54,502 bases of DNA from Tardiphaga sp. (GTDB lineage: Bacteria > Pseudomonadota > Alphaproteobacteria > Rhizobiales > Xanthobacteraceae). Below the pieces are notes generated by a model, which saw only the letters and a list, made by a program, of their open reading frames with translations, was not told where the DNA came from and ran no database searches. Of this stretch, positions 7,285 to 15,963 are shown piece by piece. Where the stretch lies: NCBI RefSeq assembly GCF_028290495.1, contig NZ_JAQGJT010000104.1, positions 1 to 54,502 on the forward strand, written 5' to 3'. A program made the position numbers and the translations under genes. How positions within the stretch are numbered: the first letter of the stretch is position 1; each line of letters starts with the position of its first letter.

Positions 7285-8061
7285 TTACGCCTTGCCGCCT
7301 GATCCGCTGCGGGTCTCGGCGACCCAGCTTTTCGCGGCGATCGCGAGGCATCCGCTGTCGTTGAGCAGGGTCACCAGCTTGAAGCCCATATCGATAGCGC
7401 GCTTGGCGCCGGCGGGGCCGGAGCAGTGAATGCCGGGATAGATGCCGCGGGTGCCGCATTCCTTGATCAGCTTCTCGTAGATCTTCATGATCTCCGGCTC
7501 CTCGCGGTCGAGCTTCGGCACCAGGCCGTAAGAGAAGCCGAGATCGGACGGGCCGACGTAGACGCCGGCGATGCCTTCAACGTCGAGGATCGATTCCATG
7601 TTCTCGACCGCGGTGCGCGTCTCCAGCATCGGAATGCACAGGGTCTCGTCATTGGCCGTGGTCTGGTAGTCGCCGGCGGCGCCGTAAAGCCCCGAGCGGA
7701 TCGGACCGTTGCTACGCGTGCCGAGCGGCGGGTACTTGGCGTATTGCACGAAGTTCTGGGCTTCTTCCTTGGTATTCACCATCGGGCAGATCACGCCATA
7801 CGCGCCGCCGTCGAGCACCTTGCCGATGATGCCGGGCTCGTTCCACGGCACGCGGACCATCGGCGTCACCGGCTGACCGCTCATCGCCTGAAAGCAGGTC
7901 ACCATCGATTGATAGTCCTGCACGCCGTGCTGGATATCGACGGTCACGCTGTCGAAGCCGCATTGCGCCATCACCTCGGCGGAGAAGCCGGAGGGTATCG
8001 CCAGCCACGCATTGACGACGACCTTGCCCGACGCCCAGATTTCCTTGACTCGATTTGCCAT
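7285..8061 (-). CDS. hpaI: HpcH/HpaI-family 2-oxo-acid aldolase, probably for 4-hydroxy-2-oxoheptanedioate
   Basis: 258-residue class II aldolase. In the homoprotocatechuate pathway HpaI splits 4-hydroxy-2-oxoheptane-1,7-dioate into pyruvate and succinate semialdehyde. Family residues are visible: the base histidine in TVDIQHGVQDY, the pyruvate-binding arginine in PMVRVPWNEP, and the metal ligands Glu in PMLETRTAVEN and Asp in YVGPSDLGFSYG. It lies in the transporter run on the minus strand, not in the hpaHFEDG operon. It is the only aldolase of this kind in the window and completes that pathway. HpcH/HpaI enzymes also act on other hydroxy-oxo acids, so the substrate is inferred from context. 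Confidence 0.82.
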   Translation of the reverse strand: MANRVKEIWASGKVVVNAWLAIPSGFSAEVMAQCGFDSVTVDIQHGVQDYQSMVTCFQAMSGQPVTPMVRVPWNEPGIIGKVLDGGAYGVICPMVNTKEEAQNFVQYAKYPPLGTRSNGPIRSGLYGAAGDYQTTANDETLCIPMLETRTAVENMESILDVEGIAGVYVGPSDLGFSYGLVPKLDREEPEIMKIYEKLIKECGTRGIYPGIHCSGPAGAKRAIDMGFKLVTLLNDSGCLAIAAKSWVAETRSGSGGKA

Positions 8062-8097
8062 TTTGATGGTCCTTTTTTCCAGTTAGCAATCTACGCT

Positions 8098-8214
8098 CTC
8101 ATGGTGAGGAGGCGCATCGACAGTGCTGTTGCACTGTCGATGCGCCGTCTCGAACCATGATTGATGTGGCCCATCCTTCGAGACGGCGCCAAGTGGCGCC
8201 CCCTCAGGATGAGG
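8098..8214. repeat. Family B hairpin repeat, copy 1, with nested perfect hairpin
   Basis: Outer arms CTCATGGTGAGGAGGCGC and GCGCCCCCTCAGGATGAGG, inner arms CGTCTCGAACCATGA and CATCCTTCGAGACGGCG. Inside the left half sits an extra perfect 15-base stem (8112-8126 with 8131-8145, loop TGTT). It separates the dehydrogenase and aldolase genes. Confidence 0.85.
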
Positions 8215-8233
8215 ATTCCCCGCGGCGACGCCG

Positions 8234-9319
8234 TCATGCAGTCGCCTTCGTGATCGCCGCCTCGCTCACGCCGACTTCGCGCGCGGTCTGCACGATGGCG
8301 CTCCAGGTTTCGTCCGGCAGCGGCACACCGTTTTTCGTCCGATCGGCGCGGGTCATCGCTTCCTTGTCGCCGGGGATCAGCACGGAATCGACGCCGGCGG
8401 CCGGCTTGGTGTCCTTGAAGTAGTCGATGTAGCGCGTCACCTCGCCGTCGAAGAAGTTCGCGGGATCGATGCGCTTGGGATCGACATAGATCGCGAACAT
8501 GCCGTTAGCGAAGGGCCTGTTCGGCTTGGTGGCGCCGTTGCCGGTCAGCGCGCCGCCAAGCAGTTCGCACATCAGGGCCAGGCCGGAGCCCTTGTGCTCG
8601 CCGAAAGCACGGATCGCGCCACTGCCCTTGGAATGATCGCGCGGTCCATTGGCTTCATGCGGGCCGTACAATACCGCGGGGTCTTCGCTCAGCGTGCCGT
8701 CGAGATCGATCAGCGCGCCCTCCGGCAGCTTCTTGCCGCCGCGACTGGCGACCAGCACCTTGCCTTCGGCGACGATCGAGGTCGCGAAATCCAGCACCAC
8801 CGGCGGCAGCCCCGGGCGCGGAATGCCGACGCAATACGGCGCGGTGGAAAGCCTGCGCTCGACGCCGCCATAGGGCGCGACCAGCACGGAACCGGCAGCG
8901 TTGACGAAGTGGATCGAGATCAAGCCTTCGGCGGCCGCCATCTCGGCCCAGTCGCCGATCCGGCCGATATGCCCGGAATTGCGCGTCGAAACGGCCGCCA
9001 AACCCGTCGCCTTGCACTTCTCGATGCCGATTTTCACCGCCTGCGGACCGACCGTCTGGCCATAGCCGAAGCGGCCATCGACCACCGCCAATGACGGCGT
9101 ATCGACGGGGACTTCGATGGTCTGGTTCGGAATGATCATGCCGCTGTTGCGCCAGCGCACATAGACCGGCACGCGGATCACGCCGTGGCTGTCATGTCCG
9201 GTGAGGTTGGCGGTGGTGAGGTAGGTCGCGATACGCCTGGCTTCTTCGGGGGAGGAGTCGGCATGCACGAATACGTCGGCGACAAAGTCGATGAGCTTGT
9301 TGACCTGCAGTGTAACCAT
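8234..9319 (-). CDS. Ldh2/malate-L-lactate dehydrogenase-family NAD(P) oxidoreductase
   Basis: 361 residues from the ATG at the complement of 9317-9319. A longer in-frame reading to 9502 overlaps livF and is rejected. The family signature GHDSHGV (catalytic His), RNSGHIGRIGDWAEMAA and EHKGSGLALMCELLGGALTG are present. Members (YlbC, ComC, YiaK-type) oxidise 2-hydroxy acids or reduce 2-oxo acids in the cytosol with NAD(P)H. The gene follows livF by 16 bases and so is co-transcribed with the Liv transporter. A 2-hydroxy or 2-oxo acid derived from the imported compound is a plausible substrate. Confidence 0.85.
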   Translation of the reverse strand: MVTLQVNKLIDFVADVFVHADSSPEEARRIATYLTTANLTGHDSHGVIRVPVYVRWRNSGMIIPNQTIEVPVDTPSLAVVDGRFGYGQTVGPQAVKIGIEKCKATGLAAVSTRNSGHIGRIGDWAEMAAAEGLISIHFVNAAGSVLVAPYGGVERRLSTAPYCVGIPRPGLPPVVLDFATSIVAEGKVLVASRGGKKLPEGALIDLDGTLSEDPAVLYGPHEANGPRDHSKGSGAIRAFGEHKGSGLALMCELLGGALTGNGATKPNRPFANGMFAIYVDPKRIDPANFFDGEVTRYIDYFKDTKPAAGVDSVLIPGDKEAMTRADRTKNGVPLPDETWSAIVQTAREVGVSEAAITKATA

Positions 9320-9335
9320 GGTTGGACATTCGCCC

Positions 9336-10072
<737 letters not shown>

Positions 10073-10073
<1 letters not shown>

Positions 10074-11851
10074 CAGTCTGTACCCAGATAGGCGGAGACG
10101 ACGTCGGGATGCCGCAGCACCGCCATCGATTCGCCGTCCGCGATGCGGCGTCCGAAGTTGAGCACGGTAATGTGCTGGGCGGCTTCCGACACCAGCGTCA
10201 TGTCGTGATCGATGATCAGGATGGTCAGGCCCTGCGCCGCGATGCGTTTCAGCAGTTCGTGCAGTTCGAGCTTCTCGCTGGAGTTCAGGCCGGCGGCGGG
10301 CTCATCCAGCAGCAGCAGCGTCGGATTGGCGGCGAGTGCGCGGGCAATCTCGATCAGCCGCTGGTGGCCATAGGAGAAGCTGGAGATCAGTTCATTGGCG
10401 CGCGGCCCGAGCCCGACGAAAGCCAATGCCGCCATCGCCCGCTGCGTCAGGGCGGCTTCGTCGCCCCTACCTATCAGCGTATTGCCCGGCCGCTCGGCGC
10501 CGATGATGACGTTTTCCAGCGCGGTCATGGATCGGAACAGCCGGATGTTCTGGAAGGTGCGCCCCAGCCCCGCCGCGGCGCGCAGATGCGGCGGCATCGT
10601 GGTGACGTCGGTGCCGTCGAGCATGACTTTGCCCGCGGTGGCGTTGTAGAGCCCGGACAGCACGTTCAGCGTGGTGGTCTTGCCTGAGCCGTTCGGCCCG
10701 ATCAGCGCATGCACGCCGCCGCGCCGCACGGCGATGTCGACATTGTCGACCGCCTTGAGGCCGCCGAAGTGCTTGGCGAGGCCGGTCACCTCAAGCACCA
10801 TCTCGCCGCCGGTCATCGCCGGGGCCAGCACCAGCGGCAGGCCGGCGGCGGGCATCTTTACCTTGCGGCGGAAGCGATCGAGCCCCGCGGTGACGAAGCC
10901 CCAGATGCCATCGGGCATATAGCGGATGATCAGGATCACCGAGAGGCCGTAGATCGCCAGATACAGGCCGGGCACGCTCTTCAGAAAGCGCAGCCATTCC
11001 GGGATCAGGATCAAGAGGCCGGTGCCGATCGCCGCGCCGATCGGCGACGCCACGCCGCCGAGCAGCGCCATGGTCAGGAACACGATCGACTCCGCGAAGG
11101 AGAACTGGTCCGGGCTGACATAGGCGAAACCGCCGGCGAACAATCCGCCGCCGATGCCGCCGAGCAACGCCGACAGCGCGAAGGCCGCGACCTTGACCCG
11201 CACCACATCGACGCCGACAACGCCGGCCGCCAGTTCGTTGTCGCGCACCGCGCGCATGGCGCGGCCGAGCCTTGTGTCCGGCAGGTGCCAGACCAGATAG
11301 CCGATCACCGCCAGCGCCGCGACGCAGAAAGCGAGGAAGGACTGCTGCGATTGCAGCAGCGCCGGCCGCCCGATCCGCGACACGCCGTCGGGGCCGTGGG
11401 TGAGCCAGATCGCGTTGATCATCACCAGCGTCACGATCTGCTGGAACGAGATCGTCACCATCGCCAGGTAGTGACCACCGAGCTTCAGCGTGCTCATGCC
11501 GAGCAGCGCGCCTGCGGCCAGCGCCAGCAGCGCGCCGGCGACCAGGCAGAGCCAGAAGCTGAGCTGGTAGTCCGTCGTGCCGATGCCAACCACATAGGCG
11601 CCGAAGCCGAAGAATGCCGCCTGCGCCAGGTTGATCTGGCCGCACAGGCCGAGCACCACCGTGAGCCCGAAGACCGCGACGGCAAAGGTCGTGGCCTGCA
11701 TCAGGATGTTGAGCACGTAGCCGTCGAACCGCATCGTCGCCGCGGCGAACACCACGATCGCGGCCGCGATGAAATACGGCAGATGGCGCAGCAGCAACGG
11801 CTTCGGGCGCAGCGCCGCGGGGATGGCGAGATTTTCGCTGGGCGCGCTCAT
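10073..11851 (-). CDS. livM: Fused LivM permease-LivG ATPase of Liv-type ABC importer
   Basis: 592 residues combining two normally separate subunits. Residues about 20-325 form the LivM-type permease with many membrane spans (QINLAQAAFFGFGAYVVG is the conserved LivM loop). Residues about 350-592 form the LivG ATPase, with Walker A GPNGSGKTT, the LivG-style signature FSYGHQRLIEIARAL and Walker B LLLLDEPAAGL. The fusion fixes permease and ATPase in a 1:1 ratio. The start overlaps the livH stop by four bases (ATGA-type). Fused LivMG chains are known in rhizobia and relatives, so this is uncommon but not new. Confidence 0.92.
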
Positions 11852-12723
11852 GCTTTTTCCGCCACGCGTTCGCCGAAGATGCCCTGTGGGCGGAACACCA
11901 GAAACAGGATCAGCACCATGAAGGCGAAGGCATCCTTGTAGGGCACCGAAATGTAGGAAGCGCCGAACGTCTCGATAATGCCGAGCGCGATGCCGCCTAT
12001 GATCGCGCCGGTGACGTCGCCGAAGCCACCGATGATGGTGGCGGCAAAGGCTTTCAGCGCGATGGTCGAGCCCATCTGGATCGAGACGAACAGGATCGGC
12101 GCCACCAGAATGCCGGCGAGGCCGCCCAGCACCGCCGAATAGATGAAGGTGATCATGATCATGGTGGAAACGGAGATGCCGAGCAGCGACGCCATCTCCT
12201 TGTCCTGCGACGTCGCCTGCAGCTTCTTGCCGATCATGGTGCGCTCGAAGAACCAGTAATTGAAGAACACCAGCGCGATGGTGACGGCGATGATGAGCAG
12301 ATACTGGCTGTCGAGATAGACCGGGCCGAGCTGGATGCCGGGCGTCTCAAACCAGCCTTCCAGCACCTGCGGCGCCGGCCCGTAGATCGCCAGCACGCCG
12401 TTGGCCATCAGGATCGAGGCGCCGATGGTGGCGATGATCACCGGGAGGTAGGTGCGATGGCGCAGCGGGTAATAGACGCCGAGATTGAACACCGCGCCCA
12501 GCACCGCCATGCCGCCCAGCGCCAGCAGAAAGGACAGCCAGTACGGCAGCGCCAGATCGACCGCGAACACCACCATCAGATAGGCCGCGACCATCGAGAA
12601 TTCGCCTTGCGCGAAATTGACGACGTTGGTGGCGCGAAAGATCAGCACGAAACCGAGCGCAACCAGCGCATAGACCGATCCGATGCCAATGCCCGTAAAG
12701 AGCAACTGAAGAGCCTGATCCAT
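11848..12723 (-). CDS. livH: Liv-type ABC transporter permease, LivH subunit
   Basis: 291-residue inner-membrane permease with about eight hydrophobic spans. GIGIGSVYALVALGFVLIFR and ATNVVNFAQGEFSM at the start are typical of LivH. FAATIIGGFGDVTGAIIGG matches the conserved coupling region and FRPQGIFGE the end. It partners with the LivM part of the next gene to form the channel. Its start lies 92 bases after the livK stop, with a 10-base-pair stem-loop in between that could set different expression of receptor and channel. Confidence 0.92.
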   Translation of the reverse strand: MDQALQLLFTGIGIGSVYALVALGFVLIFRATNVVNFAQGEFSMVAAYLMVVFAVDLALPYWLSFLLALGGMAVLGAVFNLGVYYPLRHRTYLPVIIATIGASILMANGVLAIYGPAPQVLEGWFETPGIQLGPVYLDSQYLLIIAVTIALVFFNYWFFERTMIGKKLQATSQDKEMASLLGISVSTMIMITFIYSAVLGGLAGILVAPILFVSIQMGSTIALKAFAATIIGGFGDVTGAIIGGIALGIIETFGASYISVPYKDAFAFMVLILFLVFRPQGIFGERVAEKA

Positions 12724-12784
12724 AAATCGACTTTCGGGATTTTGTCACGGCAAGACACGGCAGCGCGCGGCGACCGGCGAATGC

Positions 12785-12810
12785 GCGGCGGCCCCGAACC
12801 GGGCCGCCGC
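12785..12810. terminator. Perfect 10-bp stem-loop between livK and livH
   Basis: GCGGCGGCCC (12785-12794), loop CGAACC, then GGGCCGCCGC (12801-12810), five bases after the livK stop. There is no T-run on either side. It looks like a partial attenuator or 3' stabiliser for the livK message rather than a full terminator. Confidence 0.6.
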
Positions 12811-12815
12811 AACAC

Positions 12816-13961
12816 TCAGTTGGCGGCTTCGATGTGCTTCTCGAAGACGATGTTGCCCTTTTCGTTCTTCACGATGTTGTAGCCGTGAAGGCCGTCGCCA
12901 TTGGCGTCGAAATTGTATTCGCCTTCCGCACCCGGATATTTCTTGATCGCGAGAATTGCCTCACGGATTTTTTCCGGCGCGGTCGATTTGGCCTCGTTCA
13001 TCGCCCTCGCCAGTACAGTGATCGCGTCGAAGGTCCAGGCGCTCTGGTTGTCGGGCGCCAGCTTGTAGGCGTCGCGATAGGCCTTGCCGTAGGCCTTGGC
13101 GGTGTCGCTGGAGTCCTCGGCATAGTCGGCGACGCCGTAAGTGCCGTGCAGCGTGGCGCCAGCCAGCCGGATTGAGGATACGCCGACAATCGAGGGCGAG
13201 CCGACCCAGGGAATGTTGACGCCGAGCTGACGCAGCTGCCGGGCGAAGATGCCGAGATCGTTCTCGAAAGTGAAATACGAACCCAGGACGTCGGCGCCCG
13301 ACTGCTTGATCGCCAGCACCACAGGGGTGAAGTCCTGGCTCTGGTTGGCGTAGCCCTGGTCGAGCACCGGCGTGATGCCGAGCTTGCTCAGCCCTTCGGT
13401 CAGCGCCTTGCCACCGGCCGTGCCGAACGCGTCGGTGGAATGCAGGATCGCCCACTTCTTTTTGCCGAGCGTGTTGACGCCATAATCGGCGATCACGCTG
13501 CCGGAATAACTGTCATTGGGGCGGAAGCGAAACAGCCACTTGTTGCTCATGTGGGTCAGGTTAGGATCGGTGCCGCCGATCGCCATCGGCTTGCCCAGCT
13601 TTAGCACATCGGGCGCCATGGCATGCACCTGGGTGGAGCGGATCGAACCGAGGAAAGCCACGATATCGGATTGTGCAGCGAGCTTGGAGAACGCCAGTAC
13701 GACGCCGGGATTGGTGGTCTGGTCGTCCTCCGTGACGAGTTCGAGCTGCTTGCCAAGCACGCCGCCGGCCTTGTTGACGGCTTCCAGCGCCAGCTTGGCG
13801 CCATTCAAGGCGAACTTGCCCTGCTCGGCCGCCGATCCCGTCACTGGCAGAACCATGCCGATCTTGATGGTGGCGCCCTGCGCCCGCGCGCTGCCGATCA
13901 GATAAGGGGCCGTCACACCAGCGGCGAGACCAGCCGCGAATTCACGTCGCGTGAGCTTCAT
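12816..13961 (-). CDS. Liv-type ABC periplasmic binding protein (LivK-like)
   Basis: 381 residues from ATG 13961, chosen because GGAGG lies six bases upstream and the Tat-like signal RREFAAGLAAGVTAPYLIGS then sits at the N-terminus. A longer reading to 14087 lacks this logic. The mature part, from ATIKIGMVLPVTGSAAEQGK, is the type I periplasmic binding fold (Peripla_BP_6) used by Liv systems. It delivers ligand to LivH/LivMG/LivF downstream. Given the hpa genes on both sides, an aromatic acid such as a hydroxyphenylacetate is a reasonable ligand guess, not shown by the sequence. Confidence 0.9.
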   Translation of the reverse strand: MKLTRREFAAGLAAGVTAPYLIGSARAQGATIKIGMVLPVTGSAAEQGKFALNGAKLALEAVNKAGGVLGKQLELVTEDDQTTNPGVVLAFSKLAAQSDIVAFLGSIRSTQVHAMAPDVLKLGKPMAIGGTDPNLTHMSNKWLFRFRPNDSYSGSVIADYGVNTLGKKKWAILHSTDAFGTAGGKALTEGLSKLGITPVLDQGYANQSQDFTPVVLAIKQSGADVLGSYFTFENDLGIFARQLRQLGVNIPWVGSPSIVGVSSIRLAGATLHGTYGVADYAEDSSDTAKAYGKAYRDAYKLAPDNQSAWTFDAITVLARAMNEAKSTAPEKIREAILAIKKYPGAEGEYNFDANGDGLHGYNIVKNEKGNIVFEKHIEAAN

Positions 13962-14112
13962 TCGATCCTCCCTCAGAGGCCGGACTTGAGCGCCAGCCTT
14001 CATGATCCGGCGAGTTGAGCGAAAATTATCTGCGCTGTCTACTCTCCCTTCGGCAACGCCACGGATTGATCCAAAAAACTTGCACAAACAACATGCATAT
14101 CCGCGGCCTGCC

Positions 14113-14616
14113 CTATGCTTCCGACTCGTCGATGATTTCCGTAGCCACCGGCATGGTCAGCAGGCTGCTCTCCAGCAAATGCAGCATCTCCTGCAAATCA
14201 CCGAGTTTGCTTGCGCCAAAGCGCCGGGCAATTTCGGCATAGATCGCTTCCGACGATGGTGCCACGGCGTCGATCAGTTGCAGACCTTTCGCGGTGATCA
14301 TCACCATGCTGCGGCGCAAATCGGATTTCACCAGCCGGCGCTTGATCAGCCGGCGCGTTTCCAGATCGCGCAGGATACGCGACAGGCTCGGCCCCAACAG
14401 ATACGCGATGCCGGCCAGCTCGGTGACCTCAACCTCGCCATGCGACGTCAGCGCGCGCAGGATGCGCCATTGCTGCTCGGTCAGCCCATGCGCGCGCAGG
14501 CTGGGGCGAAAATGGCGCATCACGGATTCGCGGGCGCGCAGCAGCGACATCGGCAACGACCGCGAGAAGTCGCGGATCGGAACCGTTGCAGTCTTGCTCG
14601 ATTTGGGTGTCGGCAT
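14113..14616 (-). CDS. hpaR: HpaR-type MarR-family repressor of homoprotocatechuate genes
   Basis: 167 residues from the ATG at 14616. An ATG at 14646 is possible but overlaps a putative operator. The central winged helix-turn-helix reads HGLTEQQWRILRALTSHGEV, then TELAGIAYLLGPSLSRILRD, which closely follows the known HpaR of Escherichia coli (LTEQQWRIVRIL... PSLTGIL). HpaR-type proteins repress the meta-cleavage operon until an aromatic acid binds. It faces hpaH across a 123-base gap holding two inverted repeats (14631-14645 and 14681-14692). On the other side it precedes livK by 151 bases and may control both operons. Confidence 0.87.
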   Translation of the reverse strand: MPTPKSSKTATVPIRDFSRSLPMSLLRARESVMRHFRPSLRAHGLTEQQWRILRALTSHGEVEVTELAGIAYLLGPSLSRILRDLETRRLIKRRLVKSDLRRSMVMITAKGLQLIDAVAPSSEAIYAEIARRFGASKLGDLQEMLHLLESSLLTMPVATEIIDESEA

Positions 14617-14630
14617 TTTCCGGACTTCAT

Positions 14631-14645
14631 TGGTGCAACGCACCA
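14631..14645. promoter_or_regulatory. Inverted repeat, candidate HpaR site 1
   Basis: TGGTGC-AAC-GCACCA, perfect six-base arms around three bases, directly upstream of the chosen hpaR start. Its placement suits autorepression. Confidence 0.45.
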
Positions 14646-14680
14646 TACTTAGCGGCGCATTTTGTTTTGCTGGAATTCAT

Positions 14681-14692
14681 TTAACATGTTAA
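14681..14692. promoter_or_regulatory. Palindrome, candidate HpaR operator for hpaH
   Basis: TTAACATGTTAA, a perfect 12-base palindrome of the AT-rich type bound by MarR-family dimers, 48 bases upstream of the hpaH start and within the only AT-rich piece of the divergent promoter region. Confidence 0.6.
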
Positions 14693-14739
14693 TCGGATTT
14701 CCGCGCGGAATTTTGCGACAAGACGAAACAGGACGCGAC

Positions 14740-15546
14740 ATGGCACTGACGACATCGGAGATTGACGCCGCCGCCGCCCGCCTGCATCAGGCCGAAAAGA
14801 CCCGCGTACAGATCCGCCAGCTTTCGCAGGATTATCCGGGCATCAGCATCGCGGATGCCTATGCGATCCAGAAGGCATGGATCGGGATCAAGGTCGCCGG
14901 GGGCCGCATCGTCCGCGGCCACAAGATCGGCCTGACCTCGAAGGCGATGCAGAGCGCGCTGAACATCGACGAACCGGATTCCGGCGTGCTGCTCGACGAC
15001 ATGTTCTTCGCCGATGGCGGGCTGGTGCCAACGGATCGTTTCATCGGCCTGCGCATCGAAGCCGAGCTGGCCTTCGTCATGAAGCACCGCTTGAGCGGCC
15101 CGTCCTGCACCATGTTCGATGTCCTCAACGCCACCGACTTCGTGACGCCGGCGCTGGAAATTCTCGATACCCGGATCGAGCGCGTCGATCCCGCCACGAA
15201 AGCAGCGCGCAAGATATTCGATACCATCGCCGACAATGCCGCAAATGCCGGAATCGTGCTCGGCGGCCGGCCGATGCGGCCGCTGGACACCGATTTGCGC
15301 TGGGTCGGCGCGATGGTTCATCGCAACGGCCAGCTGGAGGAGACCGGGCTTGCCGCCGGCGTGCTCAACCATCCCGCCACCAGCGTCGCCTGGCTCGCCA
15401 ACAAGATCGCCCCGCACGGCCTCGCGCTGGAGCCCGGTCAGGTGGTACTGGCCGGCTCGTTCATCCGCCCGATCGAAGTGAAAAAGGGCGACACCATTCA
15501 GGCCGACTACGGACCGTGGGGCACGGTGAGCTGCTATTTCGCCTGA
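14740..15546 (+). CDS. hpaH: 2-oxo-hept-4-ene-1,7-dioate hydratase
   Basis: 268 residues, matching the family's usual 267. ATG 14740 is preceded by AGGA; a longer frame to 14662 is not supported. HpaH adds water to 2-oxo-hept-4-ene-1,7-dioate, giving the 4-hydroxy compound for the aldolase. Hydratase/decarboxylase family marks are the opening [35 protein letters not shown] (metal-binding acidic residues) and the end [19 protein letters not shown]. First gene of the plus-strand hpa operon, 18 bases before hpaF. Expected to be cytosolic and Mg-dependent. Confidence 0.92.
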   Translation: MALTTSEIDAAAARLHQAEKTRVQIRQLSQDYPGISIADAYAIQKAWIGIKVAGGRIVRGHKIGLTSKAMQSALNIDEPDSGVLLDDMFFADGGLVPTDRFIGLRIEAELAFVMKHRLSGPSCTMFDVLNATDFVTPALEILDTRIERVDPATKAARKIFDTIADNAANAGIVLGGRPMRPLDTDLRWVGAMVHRNGQLEETGLAAGVLNHPATSVAWLANKIAPHGLALEPGQVVLAGSFIRPIEVKKGDTIQADYGPWGTVSCYFA

Positions 15547-15564
15547 TCAGATCGCGAGTCCGAC

Positions 15565-15963
15565 ATGCCGCATTTCACCATCGAATATTCCGCCAACATC
15601 GAACCGCAAGTCGACATCGCCGCGATGTGCGAAGTGGTGCGCAAGGCCGCGGTAGAAACCGGGATCTTTCCGCTCGGCGGGATCCGCGTCCGCGCCATCC
15701 GTTGCGACCATTACGCCATTGCCGATGGCCGCAACGATCTCGGCTTCCTCGACGTGCTGCTGCGGATCGGCGAAGGCCGCTACCTCGCCACCCGCCAGGC
15801 GGCAGGCGAGCATATATTCAAGGCGCTGTCGGCCTTTCTCGATCCCGTGTTCACGCATTCAAAGTTCGCTTTGTCGTTCGACATGCAGATCAATGACAAG
15901 GAGACCAGCTGGAAGCGCAACAATATCCACGACCTGCTGAAAGCCGAGGCCGCCAATGGCTAA
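15565..15963 (+). CDS. hpaF: 5-carboxymethyl-2-hydroxymuconate delta-isomerase
   Basis: 132-residue tautomerase-superfamily enzyme that isomerises 5-carboxymethyl-2-hydroxymuconate to its 2-oxo form. Proline follows the initiator Met (MPHFTIEYS), which is the catalytic N-terminal proline of this family. GGIRVRAIRCDHYAIADG is also a family segment. The stop overlaps the start of hpaE by eight bases, showing tight coupling. Small, cytosolic, and most likely a trimer as in known CHMI. Confidence 0.92.
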   Translation: MPHFTIEYSANIEPQVDIAAMCEVVRKAAVETGIFPLGGIRVRAIRCDHYAIADGRNDLGFLDVLLRIGEGRYLATRQAAGEHIFKALSAFLDPVFTHSKFALSFDMQINDKETSWKRNNIHDLLKAEAANG

